Source: Branchiostoma belcheri
Taxonomy: Eukaryota; Chordata; Leptocardii; Amphioxiformes; Branchiostomatidae
DNA length: 64,000 nucleotides
NCBI RefSeq assembly: GCF_001625305.1
Contig: NW_017802580.1
Coordinates: forward strand, 246,685-310,684
Direction: 5' to 3'
Position 1 is the first letter of the stretch, and every line of letters starts with the position of its first letter. Shown piece after piece: positions 32,921-45,600 of this stretch. Made by a program: the position numbers and the translations under genes. The notes beneath the pieces are model-generated. The model searched no databases. It saw only the letters and a program-made list of their open reading frames with translations, and had not been told where the DNA came from.

Positions 32921-34430
32921 GTTAATAGAAATGCAGTTTTTTGTAGGCTGGGAAGGTGAATAAAGCTGGGGAACATTTTGGTGACCATTTCAAATAACTG
33001 ATCTCTTTCGGTGCTATAATGAGAGCAATGACAAATAAAGTGCATTTCATCCTCCACTGCGTTTCCTGTACAATATTTACATATTCTGTCGTTAACAGGT
33101 AATTGTTTGTATCTACCCTTTTCTATTTCTAATGTATGAGCGCTAACTATAAGCTTACATATGGCTGATCTAACATCGAAGTCTTTGATGTGAAGATAAC
33201 GTTCCATTGTGTACACAGGTTTCAGATGTCTATAAAATCTTAGCTTACCGACATCAACAGAGAGATTGTAAAGAAAGGTTTGGATATACCTGTCAGAGAG
33301 TCTACTTCTAAGTAATGTACATATGTGTTGCTTATCGAGATCGATGTTGTCGTTATGCCAGATATATGAGAAACCACTGCGGTCAAGTATTTCTTTCACA
33401 TGGTGTAGCACATTTTTCTTGTGACCAAGCATTAACATATGTTTTTGAGATAGTAAAGCGTCGACTTGTAGGGGATGTGTATTAGCGTCTAGTTGCCTCA
33501 GTCTTAACCAATACTTGACTAGGCGTACAGATACGTCTGTGTCTAGTGACAGTCTACCGAGCTCTGCTTTGCATGCTCCGTTGCTAGCGTTTCTGTGTAC
33601 CCCAAGAATGTTTTTACAGAAGCGATTATGGATAGTTTCAATAGGACAGTTGTCATTTGAGAAATCTTTTCCCCAGATTTCGCAACCATATAACATTATA
33701 GATTTGATGCAAACGTCGAAAATCCTTAGTAAAGCTTTTAATGAGATTTGAGAGCGGATAAGAGATTTGATGCTAAAAACAGCTTTGCGAGCTTTTAAAG
33801 CAAGTTGTTTCTTAGCTAGTGAGAAACTGCCAGATGAGGACAACAACAGACCTAGATAGGAGTATGACGTAGAAATTTCTATATTTTCTGAACCGAGCAG
33901 GAATTTTGTATTTCTGTATATGCGCCCTGTTTTGTTAAAAATTACAATTTTGGTCTTTTTCAGGTTAACTTGGAGTTTCCATTTTGTACAGAAAGTGTTT
34001 AGTTTGTCAAGAGCACATTGGAGTCCTTTCTCGGTTTCCGAGAAAATTACGACATCATCTGCATAGAGCAAGCAGGAAATGAATAAATTATGTAGGGAGG
34101 GTGGAACGCATTCTGGACTATCTAACATCTTGACTAAATCATTTATGAACAGGTTAAATAGGGTCGGGCTGAGGTTACAGCCCTGCCTCACTCCTTTGTC
34201 CGTGACGAAGGGTGGTGTTAGACCAGAGGAGGTTTTGATGCATGTTTGCGGGTTAGAATACCTTGATTTTATAAGACTGTAACATTTGCCGCCTACTCCC
34301 GAGGTGAGTAGTTTGTATCGCAGACCTTCGCGCCATACACAATCGAAGGCTTTTTTAAAGTCGACGAAACAGGCATAAAGACGTTTGTTATGAGATCCAG
34401 AAAATTGAGATAAATAAAAGCGCGGACGCC
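32921..34430 (-). mobile_element. LINE ORF2 reverse-transcriptase fragment
   Basis: The minus strand encodes about 500 uninterrupted residues of a non-LTR reverse transcriptase. It begins inside the RT with CFVDFKKAFDCVWREGL, continues with GVRQGCNLSPTLFNLFINDL, the catalytic LLYADDVVIFSE, and the thumb/C-terminal part with QLNVxKTK-like KLQVNLKKTKIVIF. It ends with a zinc-knuckle-like CKYCTGNAVEDEMHFICHC. The endonuclease and N-terminal RT are missing, so it is 5'-truncated, and the 3' end is lost in the gap. The open frame over 1.5 kb suggests a fairly young insertion. Confidence 0.93.
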
Positions 34431-36744
34431 ATTGTGCCAAGCGCCACCGCATGTCTAAATTTCAAGCTTACACATGGCGTTACCGGTGGTGGCCTGCCTT
34501 GGGCTGAATTCCAACGATGTTCTGGACCCAGTTTGCATAAACTTATGATCGTGTCACGGTGATCGTGTTATCTTTCTGTTCAAGGCGATTTACGGTAGGC
34601 TGTTTGACGATATCCAAGGTAGCGCTACCGCCTGTATGCCCCCCTCCCCCATGGCCAATCCTGCACGCCTTCCGTCTTCACATTTTATGCTCAATTTTCC
34701 GGTCCAATCTCGATAAAACGAGTTTCGGAACACTTATTTTCTTTTTAGAGAGGTTATATGGGTAAAATTGTATAAAAACTTTTACCAGTATATGTTTTGG
34801 ACGGTATAAAACTTTGATAAAACCATAGCCGTTTTTCTGGAAAACAGACCGATATGCGTTGCACATCTTTGTGTCACCGCAAGCACATAGGGTTTTCTAA
34901 CTGCAATCCTCACGACGCAGGTCCACGACGAACTTACCGATTTAAATAACGATTTATGTACATGCAGTGAGTACACCAAAATTTTTAGTAAATATTTTGT
35001 GTGGTAGGATACATGGTGGCGGGGTAGGGTTTTGTGCATGCAAAAATATTTATGCCAGTGCAATCAAGACACCTGTTTTGAACTTAAATCCATGTAGTAT
35101 CACTTTTAGTTCAATTTTTTCTCTCTTCTTCTTTTTACAGTGCTACTTTCCCGAGATCGTCATGAAGTTGTTTGCAGTATTGAAGTGCAGTGATTCAACA
35201 TACCATCTAGACAAACAAATAGAAGTCGGAGACATGCCAAAAACATGGTACCAAAAATGGACTAGGCTGTTGCGACTCACCCCCCCCCCACACACACACC
35301 TTTTCAACTTCTCATTTACCAATTAGAAGAAAAAAAAACTGATGCTAGGAGAGGATGTAATAAACTAATGAACAGAGGGCTAAAAACAGCTACTTTCAAA
35401 ATATACATCAGTGGCAAGCAACATTACATATTTCACTATTCTTTAACATAAAGTGTGTAAAATGTAAACATTCTTTAATTTATTTTCCTACTTACACACC
35501 GCATGGATTATCTGTCCTTACATGCATTTGGAAGTATTTAATATGGTTTACATGTGTTGAAATCAGTAGAACAGTACAAGAGGACGTGCCTCTGTAGGTT
35601 AAGACATGCCACAAACCCACACTTGGGCAAATGTGTCATGTATGTCCCTTAGCCAACAAGTTAAACCTGAATCTTTGTTTTATTATCAAGTCTAGTACCT
35701 TTACCCATGCAGATATATTATATACTGATTTCGCACTTAGAGAAATAACATCCGTAGACGGTTTGTAAAACATACGACCATCATACCATTGGCCTAAAAA
35801 TGCAAATATTAAGTGCCCACTGAACATAACAATTGCCCCAACCAGCTAATTCTAGATAGTTTTCGTGCGGATAATTTTTACAGCAGGATTACAAAATTAT
35901 ACAGAATTTCTTCGAAATCTTTTGTAAATAGTCCCCCGGACTTATTCACAGATTCAACATTTTAAGGTGAAACGAATTATTGTTTTCCAACCAGCACTCA
36001 GACATGTTGCATTTATTGTACTTGTAGTTCCCTGGTTACATCATTGAAAAACACGTGACAACTGGAGAAAATCGATAATCGTGTGACACCTGTAGACTTT
36101 CTCGCCCGTCTAACGTCCGCCATTTTACGCCATCGCCTGCTGTTGGCTGCCTTGCTTGCCGTAGTACCATTCCACAGATCACTAGTTATTGAGATTAAAG
36201 CATGGACCAAACGGTCACCACTGTTTTAAAAGGACTAAGGTGAGTTCTCCTACTGTCACTGTTGAGCAAAAATTTGATAAAAAAAATTCCCAACAGCTTC
36301 TAAAAGCTTTTAGTACATCAGGGCGGTCACAAGCTAACCGTGCCATTGTGAAATGTATCGGTGTCAAAGTCCGCCACGCCCCTATGCTTGTGTAACATTC
36401 TGATAGACAAAACTAGGCCTTTTAACTATTAGATTCGTAATTTGAAGAAAATACGCCTTATACTAAGGAGTATCTTTATTATAACTAATGTAAAGCTATT
36501 TTTCAAGCAAGTTTAGCCTAGCAACAATCTGACCTATGGATAATTTATGCAAATTAAATTACGCTTACCTGTCACGTTTTCAGATATTGACTGCCATTCG
36601 AATGTTTCAGACTCAAAGAGACCACTAACATAAAACCTACTCACCTACCTATCTCTAGATATGAAAAGTGAGTTCTGCTTTATCTAATCGTGTCCGCCAT
36701 TTTGAATCCAGGTAGAGTTGCCCCCCTCCCCCTCCAGCCCCACC
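34431..36744. other. Intergenic region and candidate 5' leader of gene C
   Basis: No coding gene is supported. A possible untranslated first exon of gene C ends at 36239 (GGACTAAG|GTGAGT), with an acceptor at 36710-36711 (TTTGAATCCAG) just upstream of the gene C start codon. This is inferred from splice-like signals only. Confidence 0.35.
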
Positions 36745-37020
36745 ATGTCTGAACTGTCCTCCCGCGCCAGGCTGTACCAGAACATCAATGACAGCCTCTG
36801 TGAAGATGACGTCAGGAGTCTAAGAGCCATACTGGTCACAGACAAGCACCTCGGACAGGCGAGAGTAGAAAACGCTTCACCGATCAGGAAATGTTTAACA
36901 TGTTAGAAGACGACAGCAAGATTGGCGAGGATAACCTAGCGCTACTTGTGGAGCTGTTAAAAGCCCTTGGCAAGACAAGGTTAGCTCAAGAAGCCGAGGA
37001 CGTGATAAAGGCCGATGAGG
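36745..37020 (+). pseudogene. Gene C exon 1: death-effector-like domain with apparent 1-nt frameshift
   Basis: From the ATG at 36745 the frame reads SSRARLYQNINDSL and DDVRSLRAILVTDKHLG, the first helices of a DED. From about 36866 the continuation is in another frame: DQEMFNMLEDDSKIGEDNLA and LLVELLKALGKTRL. The exon is 276 nt, but phase 0 in and phase 1 out needs 3n+1, so one base is missing (or two are extra). Left in frame, translation stops at 36904-36906. The upstream sequence CCCCACC before the ATG suits initiation. Confidence 0.75.
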
Positions 37021-40000
37021 GTAGGTTAAGATCTGTCTGAAATTAGCTATTGTCTAGTCTTAGACTATTTTGAAACGTTAGTTATTGATGATGCAATGCT
37101 TGAGTGGACTTTAAAACATTGTAAACATGACATGTCACCTGCCCGGCCATTGACTAAAAATAGAAGTGACGAGGCTTGTTTGACCATTCAAGCCTTACTA
37201 ATAAAAGTGCGTCACAATTGCTATATTCAGGTTTAAATTGAAAGGTCGAAAATTTTAAATTGAAATAGTAGAAAATGTTAAGAAACTCCCTAACTGTGAG
37301 CATTCCCTCTAACAACAGCACAGTCGAAGTGTAGGTAGCCCAGCATGTACAATGTTCCCAAAAGAATAATAGACATTAGTCAAGACCTTCATGCTAATTT
37401 TATACATTTCAGGAGGAGCAGTCGCTTCGGAGAAACCTGTTGCAACTACAAAAGCAACATCAGACATAAAAGCCGACAACGAGGGGAAAGGTGATGCGTT
37501 AGTAGGTATGTTAACCAGGCATTCAAGTACTTCAATAACGTTGCAGGTTACCTAAACCTTTTACCTTCTGGAAAAAAGATCCTATAGCTTATCAAATTTT
37601 AATGATGCTTGTTTAAGTCTAGCCACCACCAATATTAGTCTAGCCAATACTAATATAAGTTGCAATACATTTCAAATATCATAATTGATATACGTTTATT
37701 TGGGTTTTAATGTTGGCATTCCATTTTTTTAAATACATAATTAGTAGCTAATGTTTTTTTTTTTAGAATAGCACATCAGATGTTTTCATCGGGAGCTTAC
37801 GTATTAGGATAGTAAAAGGATCAAAACGGTATATAATTTATATTATAATGTCAATAGGCCAAATAGTCTATATTATATCACAAAAAGTGAGACTAAAAAT
37901 ATAGTACTGCTCGACTTTGGTCTATAAAGTACTTAGACCTGCATGCATGTATCCGTTTGGGTGTCAGTTAATGTTAAGCTGTAAATCATTTATTACAGCA
38001 ACACCAGGCAATGTTGATGACATCGTTGTCTGTCTGAAGGACCTGTATGCTACAGAGTATGCACATGTGCGACCTCTGCCGTGGTGCGAAGACTTCAACA
38101 TGGACGTGGGAGAAATCTACACTAACCTGCAACTACAGCGCAGGGACGGCAGAGGGCGCTTCGAAGACACTGATACCATCGTAAGCTTAGCAGATATTTA
38201 CAAGACTGTAGATGTTTGTGCTAAGTCAGCTGTTAGGAAGATAAGAGTAGAGGGGCCTCCGGGAATTGGGAAGTCGTGCTCTTGTCAGAAACTAGCCCAT
38301 GATTGGTCGTCTGGAAAATTGCATTGTTTCAAATCCGTATTCTTCCTGGAAATGCGGCACTTGTCTGGAAAAGTTAAAGACGCCATATTTGAACAGCTCT
38401 TACCAAAGGATATAAAAATGACCACTGAGCAGCTCTGGTCTTACATTGAAGAGAATCAGAAGGAGGTTCTCTTTATTCTGGACGGTCTGGATGAGCTCAG
38501 TCAGACAGCCAGACAGAGTACAGATGTAGTGGACTTGATACAAGGTAAAATCCTCAGAAACTCTCATGTCCTGGTGACCTCCAGACCGTACCACTGTGTT
38601 CAAGACATTGAGAAATGCCATAGCTTTTACAAAATTGTAGGATACAGCAAAAAGAACTCAGTTAGATTCATTCGTAAGTACTTCAGCGAGGCGCCCGAAT
38701 CTGCCACAAAGCTTGTGGAAGCTGTAACAAATAACAGCAATCTAGGAGAAATCGCAGTTAATCCACTTAACAATGTACTCATTTGTGTTGTGTTCGAAGA
38801 AAATGGAGACAATCTGCCTTCTGGAAAAGCTGAGCTATATCAAATGATCATATATTCAGTTGCCAAGAGATATTGTACAAAGAATGGCATTCCTATCAAA
38901 GGCCGCACATTGCCTTCTAACATAGAAGAAGCATTACGAGGTCTGGGGAAACTGTCCTGGGAGGGGCTAAAGAAGGATCAGCTACAGTTTAACATAGATG
39001 ATATCAGACAGGAGTTTGGAGGGAGTGTAGATGACATGTTAAACATGGGCTTGCTGACAAGAGATTATTCTTCCTCCAAAATCAGGCGCATTTGCTACTG
39101 CGCTTTCCTACACAAAACCTTCCAGGAGTACGTGGCTGCTTACTACATCAGTTACTTAGTCGGGGATGGCGGTAGACAAGAAGAGGGAATAAAATATATC
39201 CGTGTTTTGTTCGGCGTTGACAGGGGTATTGAAGAAAGCCTTAAAAAGTACAGAGGGGTTCAAACCTTTTTGCCCGCTATGCTAGGTGAAAGCTCAGGAA
39301 CACTGTTTCAAATGTTTGCAGAGGAACTGAGGATAGATAGGTGGACATCGGATTTTGAGGGCGGACTACTGTTGCAGTTTCTCTGTCTCATGGCACTTGG
39401 AAGATGTCAAGAAAATGATACCTCGGCAGAGGTTGTCGCACCTTGCTTGCCTCCAGACATAACAAACAATCATTATCATTTTTCGGCCACTGAACAGTCT
39501 GACTGGTTTGATGGTTTCTTACAGGTACTCAGCTGTCAAAAGAAACTTGCTATGTGTCACAACCCAAATCTAGTACAACACCTTACGATTAACTGTATTT
39601 ACATTGAGAATGCTTTACATCAACACCAGCTGGATAAGTTGGAGAGAGTGTTATCAGATTGTTCCACGTTATGTTCTGTGACACTGCACTCTATATCTTT
39701 GGGTATTCCGGATGATACCCCACTCGAAATTAAACGGCTTTTCACATCTGAGGGGCACGAAATTCCTGTAGTTCGAACGTTCATTCCTCGGCGTGGGGTA
39801 CAAAGTGTTTCAATAGAGTTTCCAGTTAGCAATACCATGCTGGAAGACCTGTCAAACGTGCACAAGCTAGAACACATCTACATTGACGTAGGGAGGATAA
39901 ATAATGACACAGCTGTTGAGAAATACGACAAGGTGTTGGCTAAAATGGTTAGGAAGCAGAGTTGTCTCAAATCGTTGGTGGTATATATAGGTGGGTGGGA

Positions 40001-40559
40001 GGAATCACCAATAGAAACCAGACTGGTTGACAACCTAACAGAAACTCTGCAGAGTATTTCTGAGCATCCAGCACTTGGATACGTGGTTTTAGATCACAAA
40101 GCGCTATTGGACAAAGTGGACCTTACCTCCCCTCCCTCTGCCGACGGATTCGATCATGAGACAGTCCAGGAATATGTGTACACAGTAGATGTCAATGTAG
40201 TCGGTGATCATGAGGCAGTCCAAGCATATGCGAATGTAGTAGATGTCAACGCAGGGGTACAAAAGCTCACAGAATGTATTAATAAGAGCAGGACAATAAA
40301 GAGACTTGAAGTAAGCTGGCAATACCTTATCTACAATGCTATCTGTAGCAGTCAGTCCCTTTCCGATCTCTGTTCGGCAATACAAAGTAACAGAACCATA
40401 CAGAATTTGAGTATCAGTAACATGTTTTCTGAGTCGGAGGGCCATCAAGAATTGATTGACCAGCTAATGAAAAATAAACCCGCCAACTTTGAGGGACTCG
40501 AAATTACCATGTATAAAAAGAAATACATTGAAGCACCTTTTGAATTCGAACTCTTTTAA
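36745..40559 (+). CDS. Gene C: DED-NACHT (NLR-like) protein, DED exon frameshifted
   Basis: Three exons: 36745-37020 (death-effector-like domain), 37413-37505 (short linker) and 37999-40559 (NACHT and C-terminal region, TAA stop). Exon joins are phase 1. NACHT landmarks are the P-loop GPPGIGKS, Walker B VLFILDGLDEL, sensor-like LVTSRP, a helical segment and the winged-helix motif FLHKTFQEYVAAYY. The roughly 380-residue C-terminus has no clear leucine-rich repeats. NACHT proteins are STAND ATPases that oligomerise on ligand sensing; DED-type adaptors link to apoptotic or inflammatory caspases, and DED-NACHT combinations are known in the expanded lancelet NLR set. The DED exon is one base short of frame near 36865, so this copy is either a pseudogene, translated from a later start, or affected by a sequencing error. 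Convergent with gene D. Confidence 0.85.
37999..40559 (+). CDS. Gene C exon 3: NACHT ATPase domain and C-terminal region
   Basis: The exon starts after TTATTACAG in phase 1 and is open for 2561 nt. An in-frame ATG exists 82 bp upstream of the acceptor (37917), so an alternative promoter could produce a NACHT-only protein; this is speculative. Within the C-terminus, 40152-40259 holds a 54-bp tandem duplication (DHETVQEYVYTVDVN, then DHEAVQAYANVVDVN). The AATAAA near 40710 (CTAAAATAAATTTG) is a plausible polyadenylation signal. Confidence 0.92.
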
Positions 40560-42651
40560 TCGAATTTGAAGTGATCGTTGCGAAAGTAATAATATACTCA
40601 GCAAAGTATTAGAACATTTTGACGTCAGTAATAACCAATACGGCCTGTAGGTCAAGAGCAGCTGTACTAAATGTAATTTCAGTAATTTACCTCAATGAAA
40701 TTCTCTAAAATAAATTTGCACCGAGAGTTTTTTGCAGATGAGATTCTTTTGGTCACAGAGCCCTCTTCCTATAATATCTGTAAGGGAACAGGGTGGACTT
40801 AACAGAAAAACGCTTGACTTGTAAAATATTTCATGAACAAACCATAGAATTTAGTAAAAGGAAATGCAGCACTGTAAGTCTACATGACGTCTGATGAGAG
40901 CACGATTCCCTGTCGTCTTTGTAGATTCAAAATTTGTAATGTTACCTGTAAAAATATCTATTGCAATGGTTCATTCTGTCTTGTAAGACTAATTATAAGG
41001 GTTCTTTTAATATGTTATGTGAATTGACAATTATTGTTGTACTATGTTTTGTATAGCCTGTACATTTTATTAAGTTGAGAAACAACAGAACTACTTGTCA
41101 CAAAATCGTAGACTTTGAAAGATAAACGTAATTTGAGCAACCAATCTGTATGATAATAATACTTTAAAGAATTACAATTTTATCATATCATTTATAAGTA
41201 CGAGTCCATGTATAGAAAGTAGACACGTACAGGTTTGTATATAGCATTTGATATCTAGTTTTGTTACCAGTTGAATGTGTTCTAAAATGCAGATAAGACA
41301 ACTTAAATACAATATCAAGAATACGTAAAAAATAAACCAATGACTATGAGACACGAGCACGTATGTTATTAATTACTAATATGCACATTGCTGCTTCACT
41401 TGTACTAAGTGGGTTTGAATAGGTTCTTTGTATGATGTTAATACACGTGACAGTATATCATAAATACCTACAAGAATTTATATTTTTACTGGTGGCGGTT
41501 TTTTGTTGCCTTTATTATATTCTGTCTACTAATAATGTGTGGCCATTGGGTAGCATAAGGATAATTTGTTTTTAGTTCCTCTCAAAGCAGTTATTCTGAC
41601 AAAAATTTTGTCTGAAAACAGACAAACATTCAAACACACGGCTATTCAATAAACAAACATGTGATCCATGCATCACATATCTGTCTGATTTTTCAATCTT
41701 ATTCAAATGCCTATTATCCCTTAGTGACACTTGAGTGTAGTTGGAGACTTCAGGTTTTATTATCCGTAACATATCTACTTGATGTGATCTAATAAGAACT
41801 ACTTAAGCTTGGTATGAAATATGCCGACTTTCTGTTACACAGTTATAGAAAACACTGTCACATTTAACGTGACTTACGTCATTTCCCAACAGAAAAAAAA
41901 CGTTTATCATGTTTCAAACTGATGGTTACATCTACCAATTCGTTGGAAAAAGTAATAGTATAGATCCGTGATTGGTAATTCTTTAACTAAAGTACTATGC
42001 TGAACTTTATTCTTTCACAACATTGTCATCATCTTCAGGATAAGAATAACCAATCACTTTCTGACCAGTTAACGTTCTGGAGCGATTAGTCATTTCTTAT
42101 TCTGATGAAGGCGACAATGGTAGTTGATAATTTGAACCTTGTGCATTGCTTTTGTGCCGGCTACTGTCTCTTTGAAAACACAACCTGAGCTTACAATTAC
42201 CGGGGCTTAATCGCAAGGGTTTGAGGCGGTGCCCATTCGGCGCTAACTCATTAGAACTCAATATGAATCCGGCTGCGGCCATAGGACTGTACTCACACCG
42301 GGAAAGTCCCCTACTTTTTTCCATAAGTGTGTTGGGTTCCTTAATGTACGTGGGTTGTGGCTCTTTCCAAACACGGGGCCTCCATTTAACGTCCTATCCG
42401 AGGGACGTCCGTAACCGTAGCTAGGCACTCATCTCTACCCGAGTGAAGTGAGAAAAGTCATGTTGAGTGCCTTTCCTAAGGGCACAAGATCGGTGACATC
42501 GGACAGGATTCGAACCCGGGACCACTTGGTTTGCAGTTGAACACTCGACCACAGGACCCCACACGTGTACCCTTGTGTTGGAATAAAGTCCAACACTGTA
42601 CACTGGTTCCTGTCAGCACAGATAAGCTTCCATGATAATTCATAAATTAGG
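40560..42651. other. Convergent intergenic region between genes C and D
   Basis: It should contain both 3' UTRs. AATAAA occurs near 40710 and 41331 on the plus strand. A SINE lies at 42400-42565. No further gene is seen. Confidence 0.45.
42400..42565 (-). mobile_element. tRNA-derived SINE, family 1, copy 2
   Basis: The minus strand carries GGTCCCGGGTTCGAATCC, a near-perfect RNA polymerase III box B, followed by CCGATCTTGTGCCCTTAGGA and AAGGCACTCAACATGACTTT. It matches the bodies at 11455-11575 and 45625-45790. It lies just downstream of gene D. Confidence 0.75.
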
Positions 42652-45600
42652 TTAACGTGGACAAAAGGCGTGCCTTCCCCCGTCCACGGAGACCAGGGCG
42701 CCGGTTATGAAGGACGCGTCTGACGAGGCCAGGAAGGCGATAGTTTTCGCAACTTCCGAAACGTCACCAACCCTCCCCAGCGGGTGTGTTGTCTTGTGAT
42801 GTTCCATGTACTAAAAAGAAAAGAAAACTTGATGAAGTGTTGCTTTGGTTCAATCGGAGTGTTACATTGGTTAAATTGAGCTGCTTGGCTTCTAAACCAT
42901 ATAAATGTATCAGTTTCCATTAGTATATCTTTAATTCCGTTGATTAATTTAAATCATTTCATAATCATCATTTCTAAAGTAAATTAAGATGGAGGCGGGC
43001 CTTGAACAAGTTGCATTATTGCCACCTCCGCACATTGTTTTCCTTTATGTGATTTTCTAAATACTAAGTATTCTGCTTATATTTTATTGTTAAAAAACAA
43101 AGACAGAAACCTTGGCATGTTTCTCCTCATCATTCAGTCCTGCGCGTCTGAAAATCTCTGTCGTAATCACACCAGGACTGTGGGTTGATACAAAATAATC
43201 AAAATTACTAAAATGGTCATATCATGTCAGATCTTGGTCCACACGAACTACAGAAAAAAAAAAACACACCAGCGTCTCGTACAATCAAGAGATCACTGGC
43301 TGAATGCTGACTTAAGCTTGACACAAGCAAGATTTAATGTCTTAGCTGAAACTCCAATGTTATTTTGACGTAATGTTTACGGACAGTTTACGAAAGAATG
43401 AGCATTACAAAGCCCTTCGTTTTCTTTCAGCCTGAATGCCATGTTTTGGAAGGCTCCAATACGCACCTCCTTAAAACTCGGGTAAACTATAAAGCTTATT
43501 TAAAACGTAGGATAGGTTTAAGTACTTAAACATAGTAAATCAAAAGCTCGATGCACATCAGAGAACAAAAAAAAAAACGTACTTGACAGAGTTGACTCTG
43601 ATTTGCTTCGAAGCTTGCTCTGAAAAAAGCAAAAGTACAAGTGCTATTAGTCTTCATAATATTAGATACGAGTAACGAGTAACATAATATTTTAAGTAAT
43701 ATGTAAAACCTCCATCATTAACACTTGTCCATAATACATGTGTGTTACTAATGTATACAGAAGGAATATTCCGCTATTATCTATTTACGATTCATATTGA
43801 TGACGTTTTGGAATGTATCTCTATCCACAAACGATGAAATTATGCGGTAACCGTTATAGATGGTTGACGCATATCCAAAACTGGGCCTTGTGAATATCTA
43901 CGCTTTTTTTCGAAAGGCAAAGACTATGCAGAGCAGTGCATGATTTCAAACTTATCATATACATGCATAGAGCTAGACAGTCACAGTTCTGGATACAATT
44001 CATCCGTTGTAGGATACTTTCTAAATCTTCAAATAATATTCTATGATATACCAATATGAGTGTAATTAACTTACCAAGTGCAACACATCTTGTGAACTGG
44101 TCCAGTGCTGATTTGCTCATGCAGTATGCAAGACATCCTGAAAACTGGAGAGGAATGCACTAGTTCACGATTTAAACTGCATAGGAACATTGGGATGCAT
44201 TATGGGTAATAACATATATACATTTTTTGCTAATCCCAAACTGACATTAAGTTTGCTAGAATTCGTTTTCTGGTATAGGAGAAAAAAACTTACCCCTCGT
44301 ATTCCATTTACACTGGACACATTGACGATTGCCCCTGTGAGGGACAAACTAGACTTTAAACAGTATGTTATACAGGTCTCATGTTTGAGACCCCTGACAT
44401 GAGACATGTACATTTCCTAAAAACTGAATCAGACTGTTTAACACTATGAATCCATTGAGTTGTTAATACACACATTAATCAGAAACTTTCGTCGTTTGTT
44501 TTCATGTACTGGGGTAGATGTTTTGTTTTCAGTTTATGTACTGGGGTAGATGCCGTGTACAACTCGCATTTTAAATTAGCCGAGACAACCAGTTATGTTA
44601 CTTTGTGTGTAAAACATCTTTACACCACATATCTATGAGGTACTAAATGCCACGTAGGAACATTAAGCTTTGTCAGATGTAAAAAAAACCAGAATCTTAT
44701 AAACTGCTTCTGTAAGACGTGCCTAAGGTGTGGAAAAGAGAAATTAGAAACCTTTAGTTTTTGTGAGATGTGGAATGCACAGCTGAGTCAACCTGACCAC
44801 ACTGCGAACATTAACGTCCATGATCCTGTCATAGTCCGCCATAGCTGTGGTCTCTAAAGTACCCCGCATGAAACTGCCGGCATTGTTTACCTATTTGAAC
44901 AGGAGAGAAGTAATCGTATGTGTAAATGGTTTATTTGCAAATTGAACTAAAACAACATTGCAGCCTAATAATACAAAGTATTGTACAAAAAGCTGAATTA
45001 CGTAGTTTTAGGGAACACACAAAATATCATTGAATGAAGACCTTTATTGTACATTTGTGTTCTACAGAACTAAGTACAGGTCGCATGGGTACAGAACATG
45101 AACATAAACATGTACATTACAAATATATGAACATATAAGAGTGTAAATAAATGTCTAATTTCTATTCTTTTCGGCTTCATCTCACTTAGTAGTGATTGTA
45201 TGGATATATGCGGCTGTGAGATTACTTAGAGTAGGTTAATAAAGTTAAACGTTATCATTAATATTTACAAACTTAACCAAACTAAATAACAAGAATATAT
45301 ACAATTGGTAGTTGGGTGATTACACGGTAGACTAAGCACTGTTTAAGATTTTAGACAGCACTGTTCCTGTACCTTTCAGATCTTATAGATAGTAGGCTAC
45401 GCCGGAACGTTAACCCCCTTTTAAGTCCCTATTATGTACTTCATTGCGAGTGGGAGTAGCCAGGGTCTAAACGTTGATGAATTCCACAAAGATTTTGCGA
45501 ACTTAAGGCATAATGAATTGCTTCTGGCTTTTAGAGTGCAGAGGTTAAAAGTAGAGAGGAGAGAGCATCCGTATAGGAAGTGTACTTATTTGTATGTAGT

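Noticed and set aside
31918..34452. Very long frames through the N gap on both strands
   Set aside because: They are open only because N codons are not stops. The real coding content is the LINE at 32921-34430.
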